Part shown: positions 16,741-24,225 of the stretch, in pieces
Position numbering within the stretch: position 1 is the first letter of the stretch
Layout of the letters: each line of letters begins with the position of its first letter
NCBI GenBank assembly: GCA_021162845.1
Contig: JAGGXX010000061.1
Coordinates: 26,201 to 90,200 of the forward strand
From: Thermoprotei archaeon
GTDB lineage: Archaea > Thermoproteota > Thermoprotei > QMSL01 > B3-G16
DNA: 64,000 bases
Direction of reading: 5' to 3'
Notes under the pieces: generated by a model
Told to the model about the DNA's origin: nothing
The model's input: only the letters and a program-made list of their open reading frames with translations
The model's database searches: none
Made by a program: the position numbers and the translations under genes

Positions 16741-18024
16741 TTGACGAGGAGTGATAAGAGCCAACTACTCTCTCTTCTTAGTGATTATACGTCAATGATA
16801 CGGGAAACATTAGATACTATTATTGAGAATGATATACGTAGTAGAAAGAAAGCACATGAGCTATGCTATGGATCTCTAAGAAACAAGTATCCTCATCTTC
16901 ACAATAAGTTTGTTCAGGAAGCATATAAGAGAGCTTTGGGTATGTATCGTAGCTACAGGAAACTACTGAATAAGTGGAAGCGATTACCAGAGAAGAAAAG
17001 AAAGAGAATATCACCTCCATCACCACCTAAAGTGGATGGGAATAGAATCATAGAGCTACATATAGATACTTACAAACTTGAAAGGAAACATGGATTCATA
17101 GCACTAACGATATCCAAGGGAAATGGTGTCTATCTCAAATTCTTCGTAATGGAATATGAGTATGCTAGTAGGGAGCTTAAGGGAACTAAACTAGGTAATT
17201 CTAAGGTACTGGTTGATGGAGATAGCATCTTTCTGCTATTAACAATACGTAGGAATGTTGAAGTGAGAGAACATAGGAATAAACTCATTGTAGATATAAA
17301 TGAAGATAGTATTGACTGCCTGCTAGTGAACTATGAGATTGGAGAAGCAACATTATTCTCAATAAGGCATGATATTAGGAAGATACGTACTAATTATAGA
17401 AGGATTAGAAAGAGTATTCAGGTGAAAGTAAATAATCCTAGAATACGAGATAAGCTTCTTGCTAAGTATGGTTTTCGTGAGAGGAGGCGTGTAGAAGATA
17501 GATTAAAGAAAATAACGACATTATTAGCAGAAATTGCAAGAGAATATAATGCTGACTTGGTTAGGGAGAGCCTTAAGGACTTAAGACTTAGTGGTAAGAA
17601 GAGGAGTAAGCAGTTAAACTATAGGTTATCAACATTTCCTTACCGTAAGTTCATAACGTACATTGACTATAAATTCTATGAGCGAGAATTAAACGTAGTG
17701 GAAGCCGATGCAAAGAAAACATCTATCACCTGCCCGATATGTGGTTACGTAGATAGGAGGAATAGGGTGAGTAAAGAAATGTTCAAATGTAGAAGATGTG
17801 GATTCTCTTTTAATGTTCAATATGTTGCTTGTTTTAATCTTTTCTCCCGCTCCAATGACGGTAAAATAACCATCAGGAGCGGGAGGATTTATTTAATCTC
17901 CCGTAAGACCGCCCAAGTGGTGGCGGTCAATGTAGCTCCCAATGAACCATCGAATCAGATGAGATGGTTGAGGGAGAAGCCCGTGCAATTAGTTACCAAA
18001 ATACCCTTAGTTTCCAAAATATAA
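16741..18024 (+). CDS. tnpB: TnpB RNA-guided nuclease homologue with an altered RuvC-III site
   Basis: Numbered from the TTG at 16741, the RuvC-I Asp is Asp185 (KLIVDINEDS), RuvC-II Glu is Glu276 (LVRESLKDL), and the zinc ribbon is Cys331/334/350/353. The third RuvC residue, normally Asp in DxNAAxN, is Gln360 in NVQYVACFN. The conserved N-terminal strand (KTIKLKLIP) lies upstream of the TTG in the same frame, and no ATG, GTG or TTG precedes it after the in-frame stop. The true start may be ATT at 16699, which overlaps the tnpA stop. TnpB cleaves DNA guided by omega-RNA; the Gln may make this copy inactive or be a lineage variant. The last 55 codons overlap the omega-RNA. Confidence 0.88.
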   Translation: MTRSDKSQLLSLLSDYTSMIRETLDTIIENDIRSRKKAHELCYGSLRNKYPHLHNKFVQEAYKRALGMYRSYRKLLNKWKRLPEKKRKRISPPSPPKVDGNRIIELHIDTYKLERKHGFIALTISKGNGVYLKFFVMEYEYASRELKGTKLGNSKVLVDGDSIFLLLTIRRNVEVREHRNKLIVDINEDSIDCLLVNYEIGEATLFSIRHDIRKIRTNYRRIRKSIQVKVNNPRIRDKLLAKYGFRERRRVEDRLKKITTLLAEIAREYNADLVRESLKDLRLSGKKRSKQLNYRLSTFPYRKFITYIDYKFYERELNVVEADAKKTSITCPICGYVDRRNRVSKEMFKCRRCGFSFNVQYVACFNLFSRSNDGKITIRSGRIYLISRKTAQVVAVNVAPNEPSNQMRWLREKPVQLVTKIPLVSKI

Positions 18025-18033
18025 AGCACGGGC
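17844..18033 (+). ncRNA. Putative TnpB omega-RNA (reRNA)
   Basis: The 3' part of tnpB and its stop carry nested hairpins unlike the rest of the gene: CTCCCGCTCC (17844-17853) with GGAGCGGGAG (17876-17885); GACCGCC (17907-17913) with GGCGGTC (17922-17928); CTCCC/ACCATC (17936-17951) with GATGGT/GGGAG; and GCCCGTGC (17979-17986) with GCACGGGC (18026-18033). TnpB omega-RNAs characteristically overlap the tnpB 3' end and run off the right end, where the guide begins. The guide would then start near 18034. The exact 3' end of the scaffold is uncertain. Confidence 0.65.
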
Positions 18034-18254
18034 AACCACGCATATTAGTACGCGTAAAAGGAGATGCCTCACGTGCCCTTCAATTACTTAGGGGGGAGTT
18101 GTCACGTTATGGCCCTCATGCCTTAATCCGCGTTGATAAGGGCGTGATCACAGTGGAGTTTCAGAAGGACGTAGAACCGACTCTGAAAGAGATAAGAGAG
18201 GGGCACTTTGTGGCCTGCCACTTCGCAGAAGAGCTAGCTAGAAAACCCGGTTAG
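18034..18254 (+). pseudogene. Fragment of a small gene cut by the IS607 right end
   Basis: An open frame continues out of the element for about 73 codons. Its protein, from QPRILVRVKGDAS to the stop, has the order strand, helix, two strands, helix, with VRVKGDASRALQLL and VITVEFQKDVEPTLKEI. This resembles the small Pcc1 subunit of the KEOPS complex in length and layout, but the match is weak. No ATG, GTG or TTG lies between the element end and the first strand. The only canonical start is the ATG at 17964 inside the element, giving a 96-aa hybrid. The natural 5' end is not visible left of the element. Confidence 0.45.
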
Positions 18255-18326
18255 CCCTTTTAATTTAAGAATTTTGAATTATTTACTTAAGCTAATGTCA
18301 ATCCCTGATGACCTATCAATCTGCTA

Positions 18327-18348
18327 TTAAGGTTTTTAATAACCTTAA
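18327..18348. promoter_or_regulatory. Perfect inverted repeat upstream of a sugar isomerase gene
   Basis: TTAAGGTT, six bases, AACCTTAA. It ends 25 bases before the ATG at 18374, placing it at or over the core promoter. An operator is the simplest reading; it is too AT-rich for a convincing terminator. Confidence 0.5.
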
Positions 18349-18373
18349 GATCATTTAATTCTGGTTGATAATC

Positions 18374-19138
18374 ATGAAACTGGGTTTAGTCACGTATAAC
18401 TTAGCTAAGAACTGGGATCTGAAGACCATCATGAAGTATTGTAGTGAGGCGAAATTTGAGGCTGTAGAGCTAAGGACGGGTCATGCTCATGGCGTAGAGC
18501 CTACGCTTAGTAAGGAGGAGAGGCGAAGAGTACGTGAGTTATTCGAATCCTTTACCGTCAAGTTGCTCAGCTTCGGCACCACATGCGAATATCACTCGCC
18601 GGATCCTAACGAGGTAAGGCGAAACATAGACCTTACTAAGCGCTTTATAGAGCTGGCAGCCGACACTGGGGCGTTAGGCGTGAAGGTCAGGCCTAATAGG
18701 CTCATGGAGGATTACGGCATACCGAGGGAGAAGACGATAAGGCAGATAGGCATAGCACTACGGGAATGCGGGGAGTATGCTGATGATCATGGCGTGGAAG
18801 TATGGCTCGAGGTACATGGTAAGGGCACGTGCGACCTTAATGTAATTAAATCTATAATGGAAGTGACGGACCATGATAGCGTAGGGGTATGCTGGAACTC
18901 GAACCCAACCGATGTGATTAGGGGATCTATAAAAGAGACCTTCAGCCTCGTTAAGCGCTGGATAAAATCTGTTCACATACATGAGCTCTACGATGAAAGC
19001 TATCCCTATCGAGAGCTTTTCTCGCTTCTTAAGGCCATGGGGTATAAGCGCTACTGCTTAGCTGAGATTCCCGAGAGCAAGGAGCCCCTACGCCTCATGA
19101 AGTATTATAGAGCGCTGTGGTTAGAGCTTACACGTTAA
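18374..19138 (+). CDS. Xylose isomerase-like TIM-barrel protein
   Basis: I start the protein at the ATG at 18374 (MKLGLVTYNLAKNWD) rather than the TTG nine bases earlier. The barrel shows the AP endonuclease 2 / sugar isomerase pattern: AVELRTGHAHGVEP near residue 30, VWLEVHGKGTCDL near 140, VGVCWNSNP near 175, and SVHIHELYDESYPY near 205. The second metal site departs from the usual DxGHxxxxG (WNSNP instead), as in several 3-keto-sugar or inosose dehydratase-like members. Length is about 255 aa. The inverted repeat at 18327-18348 suggests it is regulated. Substrate unknown. Confidence 0.8.
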   Translation: MKLGLVTYNLAKNWDLKTIMKYCSEAKFEAVELRTGHAHGVEPTLSKEERRRVRELFESFTVKLLSFGTTCEYHSPDPNEVRRNIDLTKRFIELAADTGALGVKVRPNRLMEDYGIPREKTIRQIGIALRECGEYADDHGVEVWLEVHGKGTCDLNVIKSIMEVTDHDSVGVCWNSNPTDVIRGSIKETFSLVKRWIKSVHIHELYDESYPYRELFSLLKAMGYKRYCLAEIPESKEPLRLMKYYRALWLELTR

Positions 19139-19211
19139 TATGATATCCCTTGAGGACGGAAAAGGGCTAAGTTATTAGGGATGATCCGGGCATACTGTAT
19201 GATGATGTATC

Positions 19212-19943
19212 ATGTTGATAGTGGGTGTAGTAGGTAGCCCGCGTAAGAATGGCCTAACCAGCAGGTTAATAACCAGCGCCTTGGAGGGGGCAAGGGAAGC
19301 TGGGGCTTCTACCAAGATCATTTACTTAATAGACTTCGATATTCAGCCCTGGACTCCAGACCGCCCTAAAGCTCCCGAGGAGTTGAATGAGATAATGAGG
19401 AAAGCTGATGGATTCATCATAGGCGCCCCCGTCTATTACCTGGACGTAAATGGGCTGACTAAGGATTTCATGGATACAGTAGACATGGGCGATTCCAACG
19501 GAAAGCCGGGGCTTGGGATAGCCGTGGCTGGCGGTACCGGTAAAGGCTTAGTTCTAACCATCAAGAGCATATATCATTTCTTCTTCTGCAAAGGCATAAG
19601 AGGACTAGAGCCGTTACCCGTCTCAAGGTTTAACTATGAGGAGGCCATAAAGAAGGCCCATGAACTTGGGGGTGAAGTAGCTAGACAGGCTCGTGAAAGA
19701 AAGCCCTTCAGAAGCCTAGAGGAGAGGATATCGTACTTCCATAGCCTTAAGTATATGAACATGGACATGGTCGATGAGATCCTACTCCTGGCAGGCCAGT
19801 TACTTAGAACTTCGCCAAAGGTCGATTTGAAGGAGGAAGCTAACGCAAGCTACGAAAAAGCGTTAAGGCTTATCAGGTCAGGGCGGAAAGAAGAGGCTGT
19901 CAAGTACGCCGTTGAGGCTTATAATCTTCTATATTATCGATGA
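19212..19943 (+). CDS. NADPH-dependent FMN reductase/flavodoxin-like protein
   Basis: The start MLIVGVVGSPRKNGLTSRL contains the FMN phosphate-binding loop GSPRKNG of the iron-sulfur flavoprotein and NAD(P)H:FMN reductase family. IIGAPVYYLDVNG near residue 75 is the second flavin loop. The Cys cluster that binds 4Fe-4S in true iron-sulfur flavoproteins is absent: the region after GAxxK has only TPDRPKAP. The C-terminal 70 residues are helical and resemble a TPR-like tail. The enzyme likely carries only FMN. It follows the isomerase gene by 73 bp and may be co-transcribed. Confidence 0.82.
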   Translation: MLIVGVVGSPRKNGLTSRLITSALEGAREAGASTKIIYLIDFDIQPWTPDRPKAPEELNEIMRKADGFIIGAPVYYLDVNGLTKDFMDTVDMGDSNGKPGLGIAVAGGTGKGLVLTIKSIYHFFFCKGIRGLEPLPVSRFNYEEAIKKAHELGGEVARQARERKPFRSLEERISYFHSLKYMNMDMVDEILLLAGQLLRTSPKVDLKEEANASYEKALRLIRSGRKEEAVKYAVEAYNLLYYR

Positions 19944-20026
19944 CCCCTCAGATTACCTTGTACTCGTAATCTTTTTAGAAGTTTAAGGATGGAAAAATAC
20001 CAAGCGTTTTCCTAGGCGAAGGGAAG

Positions 20027-20650
20027 CTAGGGCCCCTTCCCGCTCAGCCTCCGATAGATGAGTACCGAGGCCATTATGAAGACGCAATTAGCTAACCATG
20101 TAAGCAACCCGCCTATAAAGGGGATTAGGGATAGAATGATATCGATTATCACTATCGCTATTACGAATAGTAAGACCTCGCCTAGATTTCCCGTTACGAA
20201 GCTGAAGGACCTGCTTATAGCCTCACCCACTCCGACCTCATCGACTATGGCGATCGTTATCAGGAATAAAGCAACGGGTACCAATATTATGGTCATCGCA
20301 AATATCGCGCTTATGATGGCTAAGCCTATTAAGGTGCCCATGGTTTTTAGCACCCTATCCAGGCTCTTCTCTAAATCCGCTTTAGCGCCCTGAAATACGT
20401 CATTTGCCATATCAGCCTCCATGGCCACTGCTATGAAGCCCACTAAGGCCGTCACGAATCCTCCAATCATCATTAACCCATAGTACTGCATCATTAAAAG
20501 GGGATGCATAAAGGCATGGAACCTCGTACCCATGATCGCTAATTTGAGCAGAAGGTCTAAGATCGCTGGTACTAGGGAGGGAACAATTATTATGGGGTTC
20601 TCCGATAGCACCTCAAGGCTCCTAGAGAGAGCCTCTAAGGAGACAGGCAT
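20027..20650 (-). CDS. Uncharacterised polytopic membrane protein
   Basis: A 207-aa protein with about five hydrophobic segments (approximately 15-40, 50-75, 100-130, 150-172 and 175-200), Gly/Ile/Val-rich in the last two. The N-terminus is MPVSLEALSRSLEVLSENP, and the mid-loop contains charged DLEKSLDRVLK. It resembles archaeal DUF-type membrane proteins related to glycerophosphoryl-diester phosphodiesterase membrane domains, but I cannot assign a family. It converges on the preceding flavoprotein gene. No catalytic motif is visible. Confidence 0.7.
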   Translation of the reverse strand: MPVSLEALSRSLEVLSENPIIIVPSLVPAILDLLLKLAIMGTRFHAFMHPLLMMQYYGLMMIGGFVTALVGFIAVAMEADMANDVFQGAKADLEKSLDRVLKTMGTLIGLAIISAIFAMTIILVPVALFLITIAIVDEVGVGEAISRSFSFVTGNLGEVLLFVIAIVIIDIILSLIPFIGGLLTWLANCVFIMASVLIYRRLSGKGP

Positions 20651-20836
20651 AACTTGACATCTCGCTTTTATTAGGAAAGTAAATGTTTTAAAGTTTTCAC
20701 AGAGAAAATAATGATGTATGAGATGTTACCAGTCATGACTTAAAGTTCCTGAATTGCATAAGAAATAGACATATTCTCCTTAAAATATCAGTAATTATTA
20801 CCAACGCTATCAGAGCATTTTTAGTGAATTCTTAGG

Positions 20837-21148
20837 TCAGTCCTTCAGAGGCCTATGTCTCACCTGTTCAAATAAGCTTGCGTACTCTGGATGTCGTGTA
20901 AGCCAATGCTTAATGAAGCCACAGGAATATTCTAATCTCCTGAACCCTTTATTCTTGGCGTACTCTATAGCCTTCCTCGTGAGCCTAGATGCTATTCCCC
21001 TGCCTCTATATGGCGCTAGCGTAAACGTGGATATTATATGGAAGGTATCCCCTTCCGTTTTGTACATTAAGCTTGCGGCATTCCTTCCATTAACCTTAGC
21101 GTAGAAGATCCCATCCTCATGAACGATCTCTATCTCCTCACCTGCCAT
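20837..21148 (-). CDS. Small GNAT-type N-acetyltransferase (YjdJ-like)
   Basis: A 103-aa protein with the compact GNAT fold of the YjdJ/Gtn10 type. It has strands FYAKVNGRNAASLMY and FHIISTFTLAPYRGRGIASRL, in which RGRGIA is the acetyl-CoA pyrophosphate loop. A helix EYAKNKGF and strand RLEYSCGFIKHWLTRHPEY follow, the last being the usual C-terminal block with a conserved Cys and a HPEY-like end. It is short but complete for this subfamily. The acceptor is unknown. It diverges from nrdJ across a 257-bp gap. Confidence 0.8.
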   Translation of the reverse strand: MAGEEIEIVHEDGIFYAKVNGRNAASLMYKTEGDTFHIISTFTLAPYRGRGIASRLTRKAIEYAKNKGFRRLEYSCGFIKHWLTRHPEYASLFEQVRHRPLKD

Positions 21149-21405
21149 ATAGACCCCGGGAGCTCCTTCGTCTCCCCTAAGCTACGATATCACTTCGTTA
21201 TATAACGGTTACTATATGCCTTACGCTGCTTACCCTTAGGAATGCCTTCGCTGTCCTCACGGCTTGCTACAGATTTATGCGCTCTAATGAAATATGCTTG
21301 TTATGAGCATGGAACAATTTAGGAAAACTTATTAAGGGCTACGGAGGCTTCCAATCAGGGGTTATCACGAGCTGTCCTTCTAAAGTCATTAAGAGAGATG
21401 GACGT
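21149..21405. other. Promoter region between the GNAT gene and nrdJ
   Basis: The nrdJ frame is open through this region from 21307, and the segment from about 21382 encodes a plausible start of its ATP-cone (KVIKRDGR). A GGAGG at 21342-21346 could be a ribosome-binding site. No other gene is seen. Confidence 0.45.
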
Positions 21406-23712
21406 GTGGTAGACTTTGATCCGAACAGGATATTAAACGCGATATTGCGGGCTCTTCAAGCTTGTAATAAAGGGGATGAAGCCCTAGCTAAGGAGCTTAC
21501 TGATGAGGTGATAGAACGTCTAAGAGAGAGGTTCAAGGACAAGATACCCCATGTAGAAGAAATACAGGACATCGTGGAAGAGACCCTTGTAAGAAGAGGC
21601 CTTTACGAAGTGGCTAAGGCCTACATACTCTATAGAAGGGAACGTGGTGTGCTTAGGGAAGTAAAGGAAGTGTTCGGGGTGAAAGACGATCTTAAGCTTA
21701 CGCTAAACGCCATAACAGTACTTAGGGCTAGGTATCTCTTAAAGGACGAGAGCGGTAATGTAATCGAGACGCCCAAACAGATGTTCATGAGGGTCGCTAG
21801 GTACATAGGTCTCGTTGACGCTTTTTACTGGGATGACGTTTATGATAAAGAGGGGAATCAGCCTAAGAGGCAGGTCGACGAGTATAAATACAGGCCAATT
21901 AAGGCGAACCTTAACTCACATGAACTGGAGATGCTGAAGAGGCTCTACGATAGACTAGGTGGGAAAGGTAGGATGAAGGTCTCCTTTCAGAGATTACTCG
22001 AGCTCATAGAGGAACGATGGGATGATTTATACGAAGATACCATAAAGGTCTTTTACGAGGTGATGATTAACAGATATTTCATACCTAATTCGCCTACGCT
22101 TATGAACGCTGGTGCCCCCTTAGGGCAACTCTCCGCGTGTTTCGTGATACCCATAGAGGATTCCATAGAGAGCATATTCGACGCGCTGAAGTCCATGGCT
22201 CTCATCCACAAATCGGGCGGTGGGACGGGCTTTGATTTCTCCAAGTTGAGGCCGAGAGGCGATATAGTAAGGTCTACTAAGGGCGTGGCTTCAGGACCTG
22301 TGAGCTTCATGAGGATATTCGACGTGGCTACAGACGTCATAAAACAGGGTGGTAAGCGGAGAGGCGCTAACATGGGAGTCCTAAGAGTTGATCATCCTGA
22401 CGTCCTAGAGTTCATAGAGGCCAAGTCCAAGGAAGGAGGTTTAACTAATTTCAATATATCAGTAGCCGTAACCGATGAGTTCATGAATGCCCTGAAGGAG
22501 GGCAAGGACTTTCCGCTGATCAATCCTCGTACTGGTGATGTGGTGTCCATGAAGAAAGCCAGGCATATTTTTGAGCTGATCGTATTGAACGCCTGGAAGA
22601 CCGGAGATCCAGGTCTCATATTCATCGATAGGGTGAACAAACATAATCCTACTCCTAATCTAGGCAGAATAGAGGCCACGAATCCCTGTGGAGAAGTGCC
22701 ATTATTGGCATACGAGTCATGTAATTTAGGATCTATAAACTTATCACTAATGGTTAAGAGGGATCCGGATGGCCGTTGGACCGTTGACTGGGAAAAACTG
22801 GCGGAGACCGTCCGAATAGCAACCCACTTCTTAGATAACGTCATAGATGCCAATAACTTTCCGCTTAAAGAGATCGAAGAGGCCACCTTAAGGACGAGGA
22901 AGATAGGCTTAGGCGTCATGGGCTGGGCTGAACTGCTCTTCAAATTAGGAATACCCTACGACTCCGAGGAGGCCATAGGGCTTGCCAGGAAGATAATGGA
23001 ATATATAAATTACATTAGCAAGCTGGAGTCAATAGAGCTAGCTAAGGTAAGGGGTAGTTTTCCGGCCTTTAAGGGATCCATATATGACGATGAACACGTC
23101 CGCATGCCCTTTGAAGCTGATGACGAGGAAAAGCACTATAGCTTAGATTGGGACATCGTCAGGAAGGCTGTAAAGGCGCATGGCATTAGGAACGCCACCA
23201 CCACTGCCATAGCCCCTACAGGCACCATAAGCATAATAGCTGGCACATCTAGTAGCATAGAGCCAGTCTTCGCCCTAGCCTTTCTGAGGAACGTATTAGG
23301 AGGTGTTAGGATGATCGAAGTCAACAAAGTCCTCGAGGAGACCTTGAAGGAAAGGGGACTTCACAGTAAGGACCTCATGAAGAGCATATTGAGAAAAGGT
23401 ACCCTTGCCGATATAGAGGGGATACCTGAGGACATTAAAAGGGTATTCGTGACAGCGCTTGATGTAGACGTTGAATGGCATGTTAGGATGCAAGCGGCTT
23501 TTCAGGAGTTCACAGATAACGCGGTATCCAAGACCGTTAACATGCGATACGAGGCATCTCCCGATGATGTAAGAAAGGCCTTCTTATTGGCTTATAAGCT
23601 ACACTGTAAGGGCATAACTATATACCGATACGGTAGTAAGGGAGAGCAAGTACTCTATATCGGAACGCGAGAGGAGCCTAGGACGGGCGTATGTCCCGTA
23701 TGTGAGGTGTGA
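21406..23712 (+). CDS. nrdJ: Adenosylcobalamin-dependent (class II) ribonucleotide reductase
   Basis: A 768-aa enzyme reducing ribonucleotides to deoxyribonucleotides. An N-terminal ATP-cone (about 1-90) is followed by the NrdA/NrdJ barrel. Active-site elements are the first redox Cys in LSACFVIPIEDS, the catalytic triad segment NPCGEVPLLAYESC (Asn, radical Cys, Glu), and the phosphate-binding loop APTGTISIIAGTSSSIEP. The C-terminus ends in the redox pair CPVCEV. There is no NrdB-type subunit. The GTG at 21406 begins inside the ATP-cone: the preceding in-frame codons read SKVIKRDGR but contain no ATG, GTG or TTG, so the true start is unusual or upstream. cobA follows after 3 bp. Confidence 0.95.
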   Translation: MVDFDPNRILNAILRALQACNKGDEALAKELTDEVIERLRERFKDKIPHVEEIQDIVEETLVRRGLYEVAKAYILYRRERGVLREVKEVFGVKDDLKLTLNAITVLRARYLLKDESGNVIETPKQMFMRVARYIGLVDAFYWDDVYDKEGNQPKRQVDEYKYRPIKANLNSHELEMLKRLYDRLGGKGRMKVSFQRLLELIEERWDDLYEDTIKVFYEVMINRYFIPNSPTLMNAGAPLGQLSACFVIPIEDSIESIFDALKSMALIHKSGGGTGFDFSKLRPRGDIVRSTKGVASGPVSFMRIFDVATDVIKQGGKRRGANMGVLRVDHPDVLEFIEAKSKEGGLTNFNISVAVTDEFMNALKEGKDFPLINPRTGDVVSMKKARHIFELIVLNAWKTGDPGLIFIDRVNKHNPTPNLGRIEATNPCGEVPLLAYESCNLGSINLSLMVKRDPDGRWTVDWEKLAETVRIATHFLDNVIDANNFPLKEIEEATLRTRKIGLGVMGWAELLFKLGIPYDSEEAIGLARKIMEYINYISKLESIELAKVRGSFPAFKGSIYDDEHVRMPFEADDEEKHYSLDWDIVRKAVKAHGIRNATTTAIAPTGTISIIAGTSSSIEPVFALAFLRNVLGGVRMIEVNKVLEETLKERGLHSKDLMKSILRKGTLADIEGIPEDIKRVFVTALDVDVEWHVRMQAAFQEFTDNAVSKTVNMRYEASPDDVRKAFLLAYKLHCKGITIYRYGSKGEQVLYIGTREEPRTGVCPVCEV

Positions 23713-23715
23713 GGC

Positions 23716-24225
23716 TTGGGTAAGATATTCTTATATTACGGTACGGGCGCTGGTAAGACCACCAATGCCCTTGGCCTGGCTCTTCGTTGTGTGGGACATG
23801 GTCTCAAGGTGGTTATAATCCAATTCATGAAGGGGCGCAAGGACATAGGCGAGTATTTGGTTAAGAGCAGGTTGGAACCAGAATACGAGATATACCAATT
23901 CGGGAGGAAGGGCTGGGTGAACCTCAGGAATCCAAGCGAAGAGGACAAGGAACTCGCGAGAAAAGGACTTGAGAAGGCAAAAGAGGCCCTTAGTAGAAGG
24001 CCTCATCTCCTAGTCCTCGATGAGATATGCCTAGCCGCCTACATAGGGCTAGTGGACGTACAGGAAGTGCTGAGGTTGTTAGATGAGGTGCCCGAGGAGA
24101 CCGATGTAGTACTTACTGGCAGATACTGTCCGCCGGAGCTAGTGAATAGGGCTGATATAGTTAACATGATAGTCGAGGTAAAAGCCCCAAGACAGATCTA
24201 TACGCGTATAGGTATCACCCACTAG
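23716..24225 (+). CDS. cobA: Cob(I)yrinic acid a,c-diamide adenosyltransferase (CobA/CobO type)
   Basis: This 169-aa protein transfers the 5'-deoxyadenosyl group of ATP to cob(I)alamin-type corrinoids. The start MGKIFLYYGTGAGKTTNALG carries the characteristic P-loop GTGAGKT. KVVIIQFMKGRKDIGEY follows near residue 35, then LLVLDEICLA (Walker B-like, about 96) and VVLTGRYCPPEL (about 135), all diagnostic of CobA/CobO. Three bases separate its TTG from the nrdJ stop, so they are co-transcribed; the product is the cofactor of that reductase. The 3' end overlaps the convergent MTHFS-like gene by 11 bp. Confidence 0.93.
   Translation: MGKIFLYYGTGAGKTTNALGLALRCVGHGLKVVIIQFMKGRKDIGEYLVKSRLEPEYEIYQFGRKGWVNLRNPSEEDKELARKGLEKAKEALSRRPHLLVLDEICLAAYIGLVDVQEVLRLLDEVPEETDVVLTGRYCPPELVNRADIVNMIVEVKAPRQIYTRIGITH

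Larger units (their letters stand above)
15944..18033 (+). mobile_element. IS607-family insertion element (approximate ends)
   Basis: The element carries a MerR-HTH serine recombinase followed by TnpB in the same direction, which is the defining IS607 layout. It is visibly more AT-rich than the flanks. Its left end has clustered direct and inverted repeats (15944-15997) and its right end has hairpins overlapping the 3' end of tnpB. IS607 elements lack terminal inverted repeats and target duplications, so the ends cannot be fixed from one copy. The left limit is set at the repeat cluster and the right limit at the last hairpin. The fragmentary gene at 18034-18254 begins where the element ends. 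Confidence 0.85.
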
